This document shows, one piece after another, positions 24,590 to 36,444 of a stretch of 64,000 nucleotides of DNA. The position numbers and the translations under genes were made by a program. The stretch lies in NCBI GenBank assembly GCA_027382625.1, contig JAJKFJ010021419.1, positions 23,090-87,089 of the forward strand. Direction: 5' to 3'. Within the stretch, counting starts at the first letter, position 1, and each line of letters begins with the position of its first letter. The stretch comes from Tetmemena sp. SeJ-2015 (lineage: Eukaryota; Ciliophora; Spirotrichea; Sporadotrichida; Oxytrichidae). A model generated the notes under the pieces. That model made no database searches. It saw nothing but the letters and a program-made list of their open reading frames with translations, and was not told the origin of the DNA.

Positions 24590-26304
24590 TTGCTTCTAAG
24601 TCATCTACAATTCTTTATAGTGCTGATGATTTGGTTCTCTACTTTCGTTCTGGGGAGCTTTTACTTAGGAAGAAGTTCTTTTGTAAACAGCCTTAGTATT
24701 TGCTTTATTTCTAGCTTTGAACAAGTAGAGCGTTTTAGATGGAGAATTCACTAAATTCTTATCACGGATAAGTTAAGTCTAGGATGGAAATTGGAAGACT
24801 TGTTACAGATTTTGAGGAGACTTTATGGCACACTTGGATTATAATTTATAATCCTAAACTCCATCTTAGGAATATCACTATTGATGGAAAGTGACCTTCA
24901 TAATGGTTTAACTCTCTGAGGTTACTCTATTTTTGCTTATTATGGTTCTTCAAATGCCTCAGGTTCTACTAAATCAGTTTATGTGAATTTATCTGCAAAT
25001 TTGAACTTAGGCTCATTACCTTAAATCAATTCAGATAAAGCTTCATTTATTTATTCCTAAACATCAACATCGTTGCGAATTTGCTCTTGTGGAACTTTAC
25101 TATTGACTCTCAAATTGAAACTAATGTTAAAATTAAAGGTATAAAAGTGATTTGCAATGAAATTTTCTTGCTGTGATTAAACTTACGAAAAGACTGTGGA
25201 CCGAGGGGATTCTTCCTTCTCTCTCATTTCTTCTTTCTCCTTTTCGACAGATTCAGAAGTAGATTCTTAGAGACTGTCAATGAGTTATTAGACACGAATG
25301 TCACTTTAATAATCTTAAAGTTTGTTCATGTTACAGAATTCTCCTTCTCTTCATCCAAGAGATCAGCATTTAAAGATTGTTGCCTTCTTTATCGGGGAGC
25401 TTGTTGAAGGAAAAGCGAAGTGCCCTTCTCTTTGATTTAGATTTCTTTAATCTCTTTTTCTATTGTTGCCATTAAATTATAATCCTTTATTTAATTAAGA
25501 TTCCTTTATATATTAAGAAGTCTAAATATTGATTTTATTTTAATTACTAAAATATGTAATCTTATTAGAATAATTTTATTTTTGTGCCTATATTATATTT
25601 AAAAAATAAGTTTACTGATTAATTTTGTTTAAAAAATTAAATTCTCTAGATTTTATGTTTTTTGTTTTAAAAAATAGATATGGATAAACTTTTTATCCAT
25701 AAAACTCTTCCTTAAAGAATATTTTTAAAATGTAGTTTTATCAAGTTGCTCTCGGACTCCTCTCTGCTCTCTTATGCTCGTAAGCATTCTTTGAACATCC
25801 ACTAAGTCTGTCATATTCTATAACTTGATGCATGTCATCAAGAGATCCTCTTCTTTTGATTCATCAAGAGATTCTTTGTATTTTTGATTTTTGCCTCTAT
25901 TAGTTTCCTCTCTAGAACCCATGCTGTATATTCTCAGAAAATATATCTGGCCTCTGTTTCGTATATCTCCTTTATTCAACAGGCATTAAATATAAGTCTA
26001 AAAGAATTTTTGTAGGCGAGTAAATTCGAACACTGAAAGCTTCAAATTTATCAGCGAACATGTTGATCATGGCCAAGACATCTTCGATCTTATTTGCGGG
26101 AACAATGATTAATCTATCTTTGCAGTAGATAGCCATCTTTTCATTCTTTACAAGTTTCACGGAAACATAATTTCTATCAATGTACCCCCCCCCCGAGCCT
26201 TCTGTTGTACATTGCCCTTTAGATTTTCTCAAAAACTTGTTAATAACAAGCTTTTGCTTCCTCTGAGATCTCCTTCTAAGACTGATCGTCCACCTATAAA
26301 GCTG
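24590..26304 (-). CDS. QHGF family copy 3
   Basis: The N-terminal region lies at about 26300-25975: VFEKIQRAMYNRRL aligns with the other copies. A run of ten C (26185-26194) where nine would keep frame follows, then YIDRNYVSVKL, in which the AGA corresponds to codon 38. FADKFEAFSVRIYSP closes the first domain. IQHGF appears near 25925, then a charged helical stretch (TDLVDVQRMLTSIREQRG) to 25735. After an AT-rich gap (about 25450-25735) the frame resumes with ADKFTQTDLVEPEAFEEPQQ near 25000-25070 and IINYNPSVPQSLLK. The start codon is not seen and the frame breaks at least twice. Confidence 0.55.
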
Positions 26305-26685
26305 GTATCAATCTTATTGCAGGTTTACAAGAGATTATTATCTCTGAATCTTCTAAATTTATTCAATTTAGAAATTATATCATTAGTAAATTATTTGCTC
26401 TAAAGCATATTTTCTAATAATTAACCAATAGATATATAAATTATCTGTTCAAATGAATAGTCAAGGGATATAAAAATTTGCAAATCTCATTTCTAAATAC
26501 TTTTAAACCCAAAAAATACACCTAAGAAACTTGAAAATAGTTAGTTATCATACACCACACGGCAGTAATAAAGAAATATTGTGTTTATATAACATATATA
26601 GAGATAAATTTATTGAAATTATTCTTTTTAAACAAATTATATTTTGACTCTCTATTGTTCATTTACTGTAAGGACTGACTCACGA
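26305..26685. other. AT-rich spacer
   Basis: No supported feature; A/T-rich with short homopolymers. Confidence 0.5.
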
Positions 26686-27020
26686 GAGCAGGGTGGGGCT
26701 AGTCAAGATAAAAAACGAAATAAATTAAGCGAAATGATTCAAGATATATCTACTGCAGATGCTAGGATATTGATTACAAGGATTGAGGTGGCTGTAGATG
26801 ATTATTTTAATTTCTGAGCATTGAAATAGTAGAATGGGAACTCATGCCATATTAAGATAAAGCTAAAAGATATTTAGCCAACTACATCTTATGGACGCTG
26901 ATACAATAATTAATGGTCCTCTCTCTGAGAAATCTAAGTGGTCTTTATGGATCCCAGATGCACCTCATGTCCTCGGTATCTATCTTTAAACGAGGAATCG
27001 AGAAGTCTGAGCTGATCTCT
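26686..27020 (+). CDS. short coding block, unknown
   Basis: One frame encodes SEMIQDISTADARILITRIE then VAVDDYFNF, with one TGA before ALKQQNG. After a frame change comes GPLSEKSKWSLWIPDAPHV. Composition and the paucity of TGA suggest one or two macronuclear-destined segments. No start, end or family is recognised, and no partner segment was found. Confidence 0.3.
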
Positions 27021-27361
27021 GTAGTCCAAAGTAGATTAGAGTCTTAAATAATTCGTTTAATTTCAAGCTAATAAAATAAGATAGTTAGTTCCTATCTAAG
27101 GTAGGTGAGCTAGATAGTTGACTTGCTATTTTGACAGCCGAGTTTGTATTGCTTTGATGGTGCCTTGCTTGGCTTGGATTTCTGGGTTGCATATTTTTCT
27201 ATACTCTTCAATAAAATATGCTTTAATTCGAGATAACTACTTATTTTCCTTTTCTAATTAGGATCTGAATGACCTTGCAATATTAAAAATCAACAGTACA
27301 GAAATCTAAATGAGAGATTTCATTGATAAGAAGCGATAATAAGAAATTTAATTTAGGAGTA

Positions 27362-27970
27362 ATGAGCGTAAAAATCATCAGCAATAAGTCTCAACCAATT
27401 TGTGATCCAAAACTAAGGAATTGTATTACCGCTCTTCACAGGATTATAGCAGCCACAGTAATCGCCCTCTTCTTCTCTTTGAGAGTTGAGGCAAAGGTTT
27501 TTCATTTCAATTTGACAAGAGAGGAGAGAGTAAAGAGTATAAACGGTAAAAGTATAGAACAGATAAAGAAAGAGCTTTTTCAGTAGCTTTTGATAGAGAT
27601 AGATGAGAACGGGTTCACGACTGATAATTATTAGAACTCAAATCAGTCCGATACAATATTCTCAACTGTATGATCACAACAAACTATCGATGGCAACCTA
27701 CTCACCAAAGATCAGAACCTCGAGGAAAATGATATAGATGATTATTAATAAAACAAGGAAATGAAAAGAAGTAGAGGTGGAAGGCTGCTTGACACGATGA
27801 GAACGGAACTGTTTCCAATATTGGACAATGTTGCATTCTTAACCTCGATAGCTTTCGGTTCTCAACATTAACAAATGCAGCTGCTAGTTGATACCGGATC
27901 TAGTGTAAATATTTTCCCTTGTGTAAATAACTTTTAGTGGACATGGGTTGGACTGACTGATTATAAATTT
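27362..27970 (+). CDS. aspartic protease, N-terminal segment
   Basis: The ATG at 27362 leads to a hydrophobic signal-like segment (IIAATVIALFFSLRVEAKV) and a propeptide with FHFNLTREERVKSI. The N-terminal catalytic site is LLVDTGSS. A 33-bp intron (27905-27937, GTAAAT...TTTTAG) separates it from WTWVGLTDY; splicing gives the classic DTGSSWxWV. One in-frame TGA (27671-27673) interrupts an otherwise natural sequence. After residue ~200 the sequence becomes AT-rich, with no flap or second catalytic site. ATAAATTT at 27963-27970 recurs at 36445-36452, where a matching protease body begins in frame, so this is probably the first germline segment of that gene, which has been displaced. Confidence 0.75.
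27905..27937 (+). other. intron in aspartic protease
   Basis: GT...AG, 33 bp. Removal joins DTGSS to WTWV at the active site. Confidence 0.85.
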
Positions 27971-28055
27971 TATCAAATTAACACTCAACATATTTTTAAA
28001 ATTGTGAAAATTAAAGAAATATTTCTACCATTAAAGTCTATTACAGTTAAGCAAG

Positions 28056-31000
28056 TCATTGAGCCTTGAGCATACTCTGTTGATTCATTTTCTCAATACT
28101 TCTCTGCCTGCTTGCTGACCTAATGGTCTCTCTCAAAATTTACTTGTATTTGTTAATCCATTCAGTTGTAAGATTAGGTCTAAGCTTTGGCTTTGCCCTT
28201 TAAGCAGCTCTAGTATTCTGCTCCTCTAGCATCATTTCGAATTAGCGAATGTACTGATCTTCAATAGCCTCCATCTCCTCATCGAAAAAGCTTCCATCCT
28301 CTTATTCTCCCAAACGCTCGTCCTCAAATATATCATGCTCTCCACCAGCTCCTCGTCGACTCTATCTCAACCTTTCATTTTGAAGATGATGGGGTTGACT
28401 ATCGAAAACTGCATCCACATCATTGATAGTCCTGATAATATTGTAGCAAGGCAACTGCTTACTACCTATTATGCACCCTCCTTCTCCGTCTCCATCGTCA
28501 TTTGCTGCTTAAACATTTTCGAGCTTCTTTTTCTTCTTGTTCTTATTTTTTCTCTTCTTCTTAGCTGCAGCCACCTAATCTCCTCCCTCTTATTGATTTA
28601 CTGCTGGCTGTTAACTAGGAGGTATCAGGAAATTGTCAGTGCCTATTCTAATGTTCTTAAGGACAGATGCCGTACTAACACCTGGTTTGCTTGTCTCATG
28701 CTCGATGTATTTAATTACATCATTTATCTAGTATTTCCAAATGTCAGCTGCGTTATTTGCTGCTTAAGCTGCACTTCCAATCATCTAGCTCTTCTCCTGT
28801 TAACTCATAGTCTTAAAAGGATTCTGCTCAAGTTAAGTAGAAGAATTTGCTTGACCTTAGTTACTTGACCTTTACTTATCAGAAAGTAAGTTATTCTAAT
28901 TCTGCTACACTTTTGCATCTAAAGAATAAAAGTTATCAAAGAAATTGAATTTAGACTTCTCTCTCTGCTCCCTATCTCCCTAAAAATACTTGGTGTTCTT
29001 TGGACTCACCTTAATCCCCAATCTACGATTCATTTCCTCCTCCCTTCTCTACTCTTCCTCATCTTCAGTTAATTAGCTCTCCTCCCTCTGTTCTTTAAGA
29101 TAACTCTTTCTACCTTAATTTTCTTCCCAATCTGATTAAAATCTAACTCTTCTGATCCCGATGACTTCATAATTTGGTCCCTCATCTTCCTCGTCTGAGG
29201 ATTCCAAGAACAATTTTGCTCGCTTCTTCTCTCTGCTTCTTTACAATGCATTTCTCTTCCTATTTTTCTTTTCAATCTTCTTAGTTTGCTTTAATACTGG
29301 TTTGGAAGGGGTGTTTGTCTATGCTTTTATTTTATCAGAGAGATCTTATTATAAACTGCGGTTATTTACAATTTCTCTCTCGAGTTGAGTTTATCCTGCT
29401 ACAGTATGCTTTAATTTACACTCTTCCACATCCTCTTCTGCTTCTTATTCATCATCTTCTTAATCATTTTTGTCGTAGAGGCAGATTCATTTAATTTGAG
29501 TACCATCACCAAGCTGCCCTGTTTACTTCGCAAATTCACGGATAAAGGCAGACTTGGATTTATTGCAAGTAGCAGCTGCGGCAGCCTAACTGAGGATCTA
29601 GTTTCTCTCTTCAGCCGTGAATAGAGAAGGAGCATTTAAAAAAGCTTCAGGAAGGCCTGATGCGGTATTGAAGAGAGGGTTGGGTGCTTAAAAGAGCTAG
29701 TGAGATTGCTTCTTTCCCATGGGAAGTTTTAAAATGTTTTCTTAAGTGTACTTAGAAAGGTGAGCTAGAAGAAGGAGAGCAGAGGAGGGCGAATGAATAT
29801 TTAAACTAGGAGGGAGGTAGGCACTTTGCGAGAGAGAAGAAGAATTAAATAATTTAAGGAAACTTACCTTGTTACTGATCTGCTGAAGGAGGCTTTGCGA
29901 CCTATGGCTGTGATTATGCAACAGTCTTTTAGTCTGAGGGAGGTCCCACAAAGTTATTGTATTGAATGTTGTGGCCCTTAGGTGGGTTATGTGGCAGAGC
30001 ATTGGTTTCTATTCCATAATCATCAGCATCGTCTTCATCCTCTTCTGCGGCTTCGTCTTCCTCTTCAATGATATCCGTCTCCTCGAGGATGTTATATTTT
30101 GTCTCCTTTCCTTCATCTGAATCATCGCTGAGCCATTCCAGCTAGTCACACACCAGCTGAGATAATTCTTAATGTAGAATTTAATTTGAAGATAGTCTGA
30201 GCTTATTGGTTGGATTGAAGGAGATGTAAATAAATTTAATGTTACCCTGTGGATGCATAGGAACGCTTTTGATACCGCTCTCAACTACTTCATGCAGCTT
30301 GAAAAAATCTTGGTGGTAAAGGTAGCGATACCACTCCACCCATCTCTACCGTAATACCTAGACACACCCACTATTTATTTATAAACTTGTAAAGTTTCAT
30401 TCACTGAGGTTATTCTTGGCAGCTCCTGCTCCACCTACTCCTGTAGAGCTTGCACTACCCACACTCGCATGCTTTACCACTTGTCTGAACTTGCGAAGTT
30501 AATTTACTAAATCATCTTCAAAGTTCTCGATGTAGCATTGCGACTGGTATTCCTCCCTGTCTAGTTCCCCATTCAAGAAAGGAGTCTTCAAGTCTTCCAC
30601 TATCTAGTCTTTGAATTGTAGGATGAGTTTGTTTATCAAAGGGTCGTGAAGGATAAATAGCACGAAAAAGTTCTTAAGGATAGTATGAAACTTCATCCCC
30701 AGTACAGTGCCGTTGGAGGGCGTAATGTTTGCCTTGTGGACTGAGGTTAGTCTCTTGACTAGTTTATGTTGCTCAATGGTGAACATCCTGTTCTTTTGAT
30801 ACTATGATTGCTGCTCCTAAGTAAGATTGGTGGTCTGCGGCTGGTTTTGCTACATCTCTAATTGCTGTTTGACTTGAGCAACTGCGCCCTTTAGGTAAGT
30901 GTGGTAGCTGGTGAGATTGGTCTAGATGTCTTCGAACAGCTGCCTGAACTCTCTGCACTTTTATTTGTAGGAGAGGTGGTAGTTCATGATCGTGTTGAAG

Positions 31001-32060
31001 AAATTCAGATAGAATACCTTGTTAGTATCGTAGGGTTTAAACATAATCACTGTACTCAAATTAATTAATATTTTTACTCTGCTGAGAAGTCTATGGACTT
31101 ACACTTTGACTTTAGGTGTTCTAAGGGTTAGAAGTGACCATCATCACTTGGTTTAATCGCTGGTGTAGGTATTTCAGAATCTTCTTCAAGTTGTGCACTA
31201 TCTTTATACAAATTAAATGAATGCAGATGTTAATAACTTGGCATAAATGTGAGTCTCAATCTGAATAACATGATCTGGAACTCCATTCTGAAAATTAGAG
31301 CTGGCATGTTGGCTTTCCTCTGAAATAGCTATTATACCTCTCGCACAGTGCCTTCATCACTTAAAAAAATAGACACAATAAATGATCCCACTTTCCTCTG
31401 TTCCTTCTCTTCTACGTTGTTGCTCGATCTGGAAATGAAACCTTTCAATAACTGGTTCAGTTCTGAATCATGGAGAGCCAGTCCCTACATTCCAAAGTCA
31501 TGCTCTACTCTGAGGTGTTTCAAGTATCTGAATCGCTCGTGCATAAGTGACTTCCATAAGAATACTCCATTATTTGCCAACGCATAAGCACTGAATTTAA
31601 TAATTAGTTGCATACATTAAGTTATTTATTTCTAATCCTTGATGAAAGGTGTTTAAATATACTGTCTCTGCACCTCCCATCCTTGATACTTGCCATATAA
31701 TTAGTTTCTTTTCTCCACAAAACTTTGTAATACCTCTGATGGCTTTAGCTTGGTGTTAACCTTGCGCTGAGAAATCTCGAGTTAGCGGTACTCTTCCTCC
31801 CTGATTTCCAAGTCTTCAGCATTAACTTTAAACTTCTAAGGCACTTCCTGCTCCTTCAAGCTATCAAGCATGGCTTAAGTAAGTGGCAAGGAAGAGACTT
31901 GTGATGTGTAAGCCTTCAAGTACTCTTGAAAATCTGCGAGTAGTGCATTTAGATGAGTTGAGCTAAGTTAAAGAGGTTCCTACTGCCCGTTTCCAGGTAA
32001 GTTTTAAGATCCTGGCTGGCCTGCCTTGACTTTCTTCTTGGTCTTTTTATTGCCTCCCAT
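28056..32060 (-). CDS. large hydrophilic protein, unknown
   Basis: Starts at ATG 32060-32058 (MGGNKKTKKKVKAGQ). Open blocks follow in order: 32060-31620 (EEEYRQLEISQRKVNTK), 31585-31080 (NNGVFLWKSLMHERFRYL), 31040-30400 (FTIEQHKLVKRL, MKFHTILKNFFVLFI), 30360-29880 with a very acidic run (EEEDEAAEEDEDDADD), 29700-29060, and 29100-28056. The last 250 codons are open without a break to TGA 28058-28056 and include a Lys tract (AAKKKRKNKNKKKKK). Frame changes between blocks coincide with AT-rich stretches, or in places look like single-base breaks. The final 28808-28056 part begins with its own ATG and could be a separate gene, but the frame is open upstream of it. The family is not recognised. 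Confidence 0.6.
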
Positions 32061-32315
32061 TATTTTTAGTAATTTAATTTACAAATCCACTCCTTTGAAA
32101 TTATTTAAAACGCTAATACTATCCACCGCAACCTGATACTTACTCCATTTCTTCAATTTTATTCTGCTCATCCTTACATTTATGTTTGATAGAACAAAAA
32201 TCTTCAACAGTGAGAATTGTATATAGTGAATTGAAGCTTTGAAGCAAGGTTAGTTTTAGTTAATAAGCGATAATGAGGAATTAAATTTAACTATTTAAAT
32301 ATTAATTGACTAATC

Positions 32316-35300
32316 ATGAGCAGTGGTAGTTTGAACAATAAGAATAATGGTCACCACCCTCACCAACTCTCTCCATACATATATTATGTTTACTCAGATT
32401 GAGGAGCACCTAGAACTTCATGCACTCAGAGCAAGATTCTCAAGCTATTATACAGTTTAAAACTTTCGATTTTTAAGCATTGAGATAGAATGAACGCTAT
32501 AACTCAAAGAACGCTGATTCTTCTGCTCTCTAAAAGATTATAATATCATTTCATATATGTAATCAAAGATTCAAGGCACGAGACAATTGCAGCAAGACAT
32601 CAAAATAAGCACAGGAGATCGCTTTAACTAAAGAGAAAGAAATTACTAAGACACATATGACGACATAGAGCAGTCGCAAGAGTTTAGCTATTTGGATAAC
32701 TCACAGTATATCTTTATACTTTGATTTTTCAATTTTACACAGTTTCAATAAATTCATGAAGATTTATCTACTTCCATAACAGACTATTAGAGTAACTTCC
32801 GCACAAGTAAGACACAGCGTCACCTAGACAACTAGTAAAGCTCTTAGAAGCTATCATCTGGTCGTAGCGGGTGTTATGACACCTCCCTCCAAGAGGGCAA
32901 CCTGAGTCTCTACCCTTCTTTAGACTAGCTAAACTTCTATTCTACACTTGAGAGAGATGCCTACTTACAGGCTTAGAATGAGATAAAGGCTTTGAATTAG
33001 AAGATTCATGGTATGAAAGTAGATATAAAAGACATTCATAGTAGGCTAAAGCGATCGGAAACTATCAAAGACAAGTCATTGCAAGAGCTAGAGAGAATTG
33101 AACAAGAGAATCACGAATACGCGGAACAAAACAAGGAGCTTCAGTCATAAGTAAAAAAGTTTAGTATTTGTAGTATATCAGTCAAAGACTCTCAATCAAG
33201 AAGCAGAGATTAAGTTCTTGAGAGCCCTAAATTAGAAACTGAAAAGCTTCTTGAAGGATAAAGCATTTTAGTAGAACGACTTTCTATTCGGTATAGATGA
33301 CTCAATAATGCAAATCCTTTATTAGAATATGTAAATGGAATCATTACTTATTCTCATCCTAGACCAAAGTTTTTCGCCTGAATCGAGCAAACTGAATCAC
33401 GCAAGCACGGCTTTGTCTAAAGACTATTAGTCGGGAAGTAAACTAAGAGAAGGCGGGGGAAGTTAACAACGCAGTCCTTAAAAAAGCAAGACTGAAATGT
33501 AATAACAGTAGTATATGGAAGATATAAAGAGAAGTCTTGAGTAAATTGCAAGTCAAAATCTATAGAGTGACGGCTCTTCCAAAGGAGAGTAAGTTTTATA
33601 CATTTTTTTAAAAAAATAAGAAGTCTCTATTAAAGCCGCGCAAGAAATTGCTCTTCTTAAGTAAAAAGTTGCAATGCAGGATCAATATGCTTAGCAGTTG
33701 AAAGATTCAACCTAGTTCCAGCAAGAGACTTACCAAAAACTCAGAAATGATTATGATCATTTAAGAGAAAAGTATTCGCTACTTAAAGTCAAGAATGATC
33801 AACTCTCTTCTGAACTTTAATAAAATCATTAAACATTTTATAACTCGCTATGACGAAGAAGGAGAGAGATGCAGCAATCATTTAAACTCCTATCAATAGT
33901 GCGATGAAGCAAAGCAACTAGCAAGCGACTACTAACTATCCTCAAATAACTTTGAGGTCAAAGCGAAATCTAGGATTGGAGTAACTCAATGACGATAAAT
34001 AAGAGCAAACCCAGATCGATAACTCAATTCTTATGCAGTAAATGCTATAAATGCCTCAGCAATCGCTTTTTGATGAACTGTAAGGCTATAACGCAGAAGG
34101 AAACAGCCTTCTAAATTTTAGCAATCACTAGTTTGCAAATCTAAATTCAAACTCAAAGCTAAAGCAAACTGCAGAGAAATTAGACTCCACTCAAAAAGAC
34201 AAAAATGGGGCTCAAAACGCTAATACCTCTGATTTACAAATGTCAATGATCCAAGATAAATCTCTCTAATAACTCATATAGATTCATTCAGAGATAAATG
34301 ATAAGGCTAACAGCGAGGCTAAAGATAGGAATAAGAAATAGGCAATAGATAATGATACTGAGAAACCAAATTCTTTGTAAGAGAAAGCGAAAGCTGAAGA
34401 AATTGAACTAGCTAAAAAGAATAATATACTCCTCAATCTTATTCTTAGCAAACTGAACGATCCAGAGAATAGAGGCATCATGAATTCTAATTAAGAGCCT
34501 CAAAAATAAGTAGAAAAGATGATGAGCATAAGTGATCAACAAAGTAATGTGAAAAGGAATTCTGGAAAGGGGAACTCTTACTTCTAAGAGCAAGCAAAGC
34601 AAGGCTACTCCAATAATTCTCTTACAAACAATTCTGGATCCACTCCTACCAATTTAATTTTAGAGGCTTCTCACAATAATCACTCCTCTTAAAGCAGCTC
34701 TAGAAGATCTGGGCGTCTGAGCACGTCATAAGTAGCAGGAGCAAACTCTTAAGTCATGTCAAGTCATCTTCAGTAAGCAAATACTTTGCTAGAAAGTGGA
34801 ATATTCCCTCACTAGGATAGTCAAAATCTAAGGCTCACTTGCAAGTAGATCATTTTTAGAAGAAGATCATTTTGGAGGGTAAGGACCTACTGGTAAAACT
34901 GTAGATGCCTCAAGAATAATTTCCTCATCGCAACAACAAGAAGACTAGTCATTTTTTGAGGATTATAAAATGCTTATAGAGCAGACCTCTTAAAAAGGCT
35001 AGCCTCCCTATTAAAATCCTGAGTTTAATGACGATCAATACCGTAGAAATAGTGGATACTAAGCAGTACCAACAATGAGCAATAACCTAGAACCTATCTA
35101 TGAGGATTAAAACGATGATTTGAACTTTTCGCATATGACTCTAAAAAGTTTGGAGCGAGATCATCCAGTCATAGAATAGAGAGTGTATAACCAAGACTTT
35201 ATTCTAGATGAGTTCAGAGATGACCTGTTTGTAAGAAAGAAGAAAATGGTTTTGAATAATCCTCGGCTGAATAACATAGATTCTAAGTCTGAGCAACCCT

Positions 35301-36330
35301 ACAGGAAAACTTCTAACTTTGATATACTCACAGGTTTTAACTTGCTGCCAAAGAGAGATGAGGATCTAGGCAAATTGGAGTTTTACAGTACAAATGAGAA
35401 AGATCAAGAGCCCTTGCTACAATCAGTAAAGGTATCTTTAAACAGATAATGGGCTAACGAGAGAATGATATCGTTTCACAGATCTCTATAAACTAAAACT
35501 TGTTATCAATGAATCACCCTCATTTTATAATTAAAATTGTTTGTTTCTATTAAGGTATTCCTCAGTCAAATTATGATTAAGGTCTTTTAATGAACAGTAA
35601 TTTCAGTGGCGAGACAAAGAGATATTCTTAAGAGCTAAACTAGAGGGATTAAATTCAATAGAAGAGTAGGAACGGACAACCTAATAATATTGCAAGATGA
35701 TTTCACTCATTAAACATTTTATTCTAGAAACGTTCTTCCTCCTAAAAGTGTCAATTTCACTTTATTCTTTGATAAATTTATTTAAACTTTTCTTTTATAA
35801 TATAGTAAAATCGTAGCCTGCAATAAAGCAACTGTACGAATAATCAGCTTTCAATGGCATGCTGGGTGGAATCTATTCTCTTCCTTTCTAAAGGAATTTG
35901 CAGCTCTAACAGCAGCAGCAGCAGTAGCAACAATAATTATTAACTATGGATTCAGTCTCCAAATAGCCTCCTCTCGAAATGAAAAGAACCTCTTGTCAGG
36001 CTCTGTTACCACAAAAGCAGCTGAAGAGCTCAAAGGCTCTTTCAAGCAAAAATCTAGAAACTATAAATGATATAATCATCTAAAAATTTCACATTTTTAT
36101 AATGATATGATTAAAAGAGTATGATAAAAGTGTCAATACAACTTTGTTGTTGAGGCAGTCCATAGTGGGGAACTATCTCCTCAACTACCACAACATGGGT
36201 CAAGGCAGCAGCTAAACTAATTTGAGAAAAGCCCCTGGCACTCCACACGGCATGGGATCTGGATTAAATTCTAATTCCACCTCCACTCTATTAAACTCAG
36301 AATATAGTCAGCACCAATTTAATAAAAACT
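32316..36330 (+). CDS. large coiled-coil protein, many IESs
   Basis: Starts near ATG 32316 (MSSGSLNNKNNGHHPHQ). Coding blocks continue with typical coiled-coil segments: about 32930-33150 (KSLQELERIEQENHEYAEQ), 33190-33330, 33490-33600, 33630-33830 (EIALLKQKVAMQDQYAQQ), 34280-34480, then N/S/Q-rich blocks to 35450. A segment near 35860-36090 carries a glutamine tract. The final block ends at TGA 36328-36330 (QHQFNKN). Frame changes are numerous and fall at AT-rich gaps (for example 32710-32740, 33840-33900), as expected for a gene with many IESs. Exact segment borders were not worked out. A structural role is likely from composition only. Confidence 0.6.
35892..35944 (+). repeat. CAG-rich glutamine tract
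   Basis: Five CAG repeats with flanking TAA, TAG and CAA codons, all Gln in this code, in the last part of the coiled-coil gene. Confidence 0.7.
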
Positions 36331-36444
36331 GACTCAAAAATTATAATTTTAAGGTTTAGATATAAAAGCCAAAAGCACTTAGTTTTCTATCATATATTTT
36401 AAAGATAAAGATTCAATCTTTCGATTATTTTTTTCAGGACTTAA

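Noticed and set aside
24606..24660. Forward YSADDLVLYF resembling a reverse transcriptase catalytic motif
   Set aside because: No other reverse transcriptase motif accompanies it, and the opposite strand is clearly the coding strand here (C-terminal part of QHGF copy 3).
28335..28868. 177-codon forward frame rich in Leu, Cys and Ser, resembling a membrane protein
   Set aside because: It is the shadow of the reverse gene, whose frame is open from about 29040 to 28056 with natural composition.
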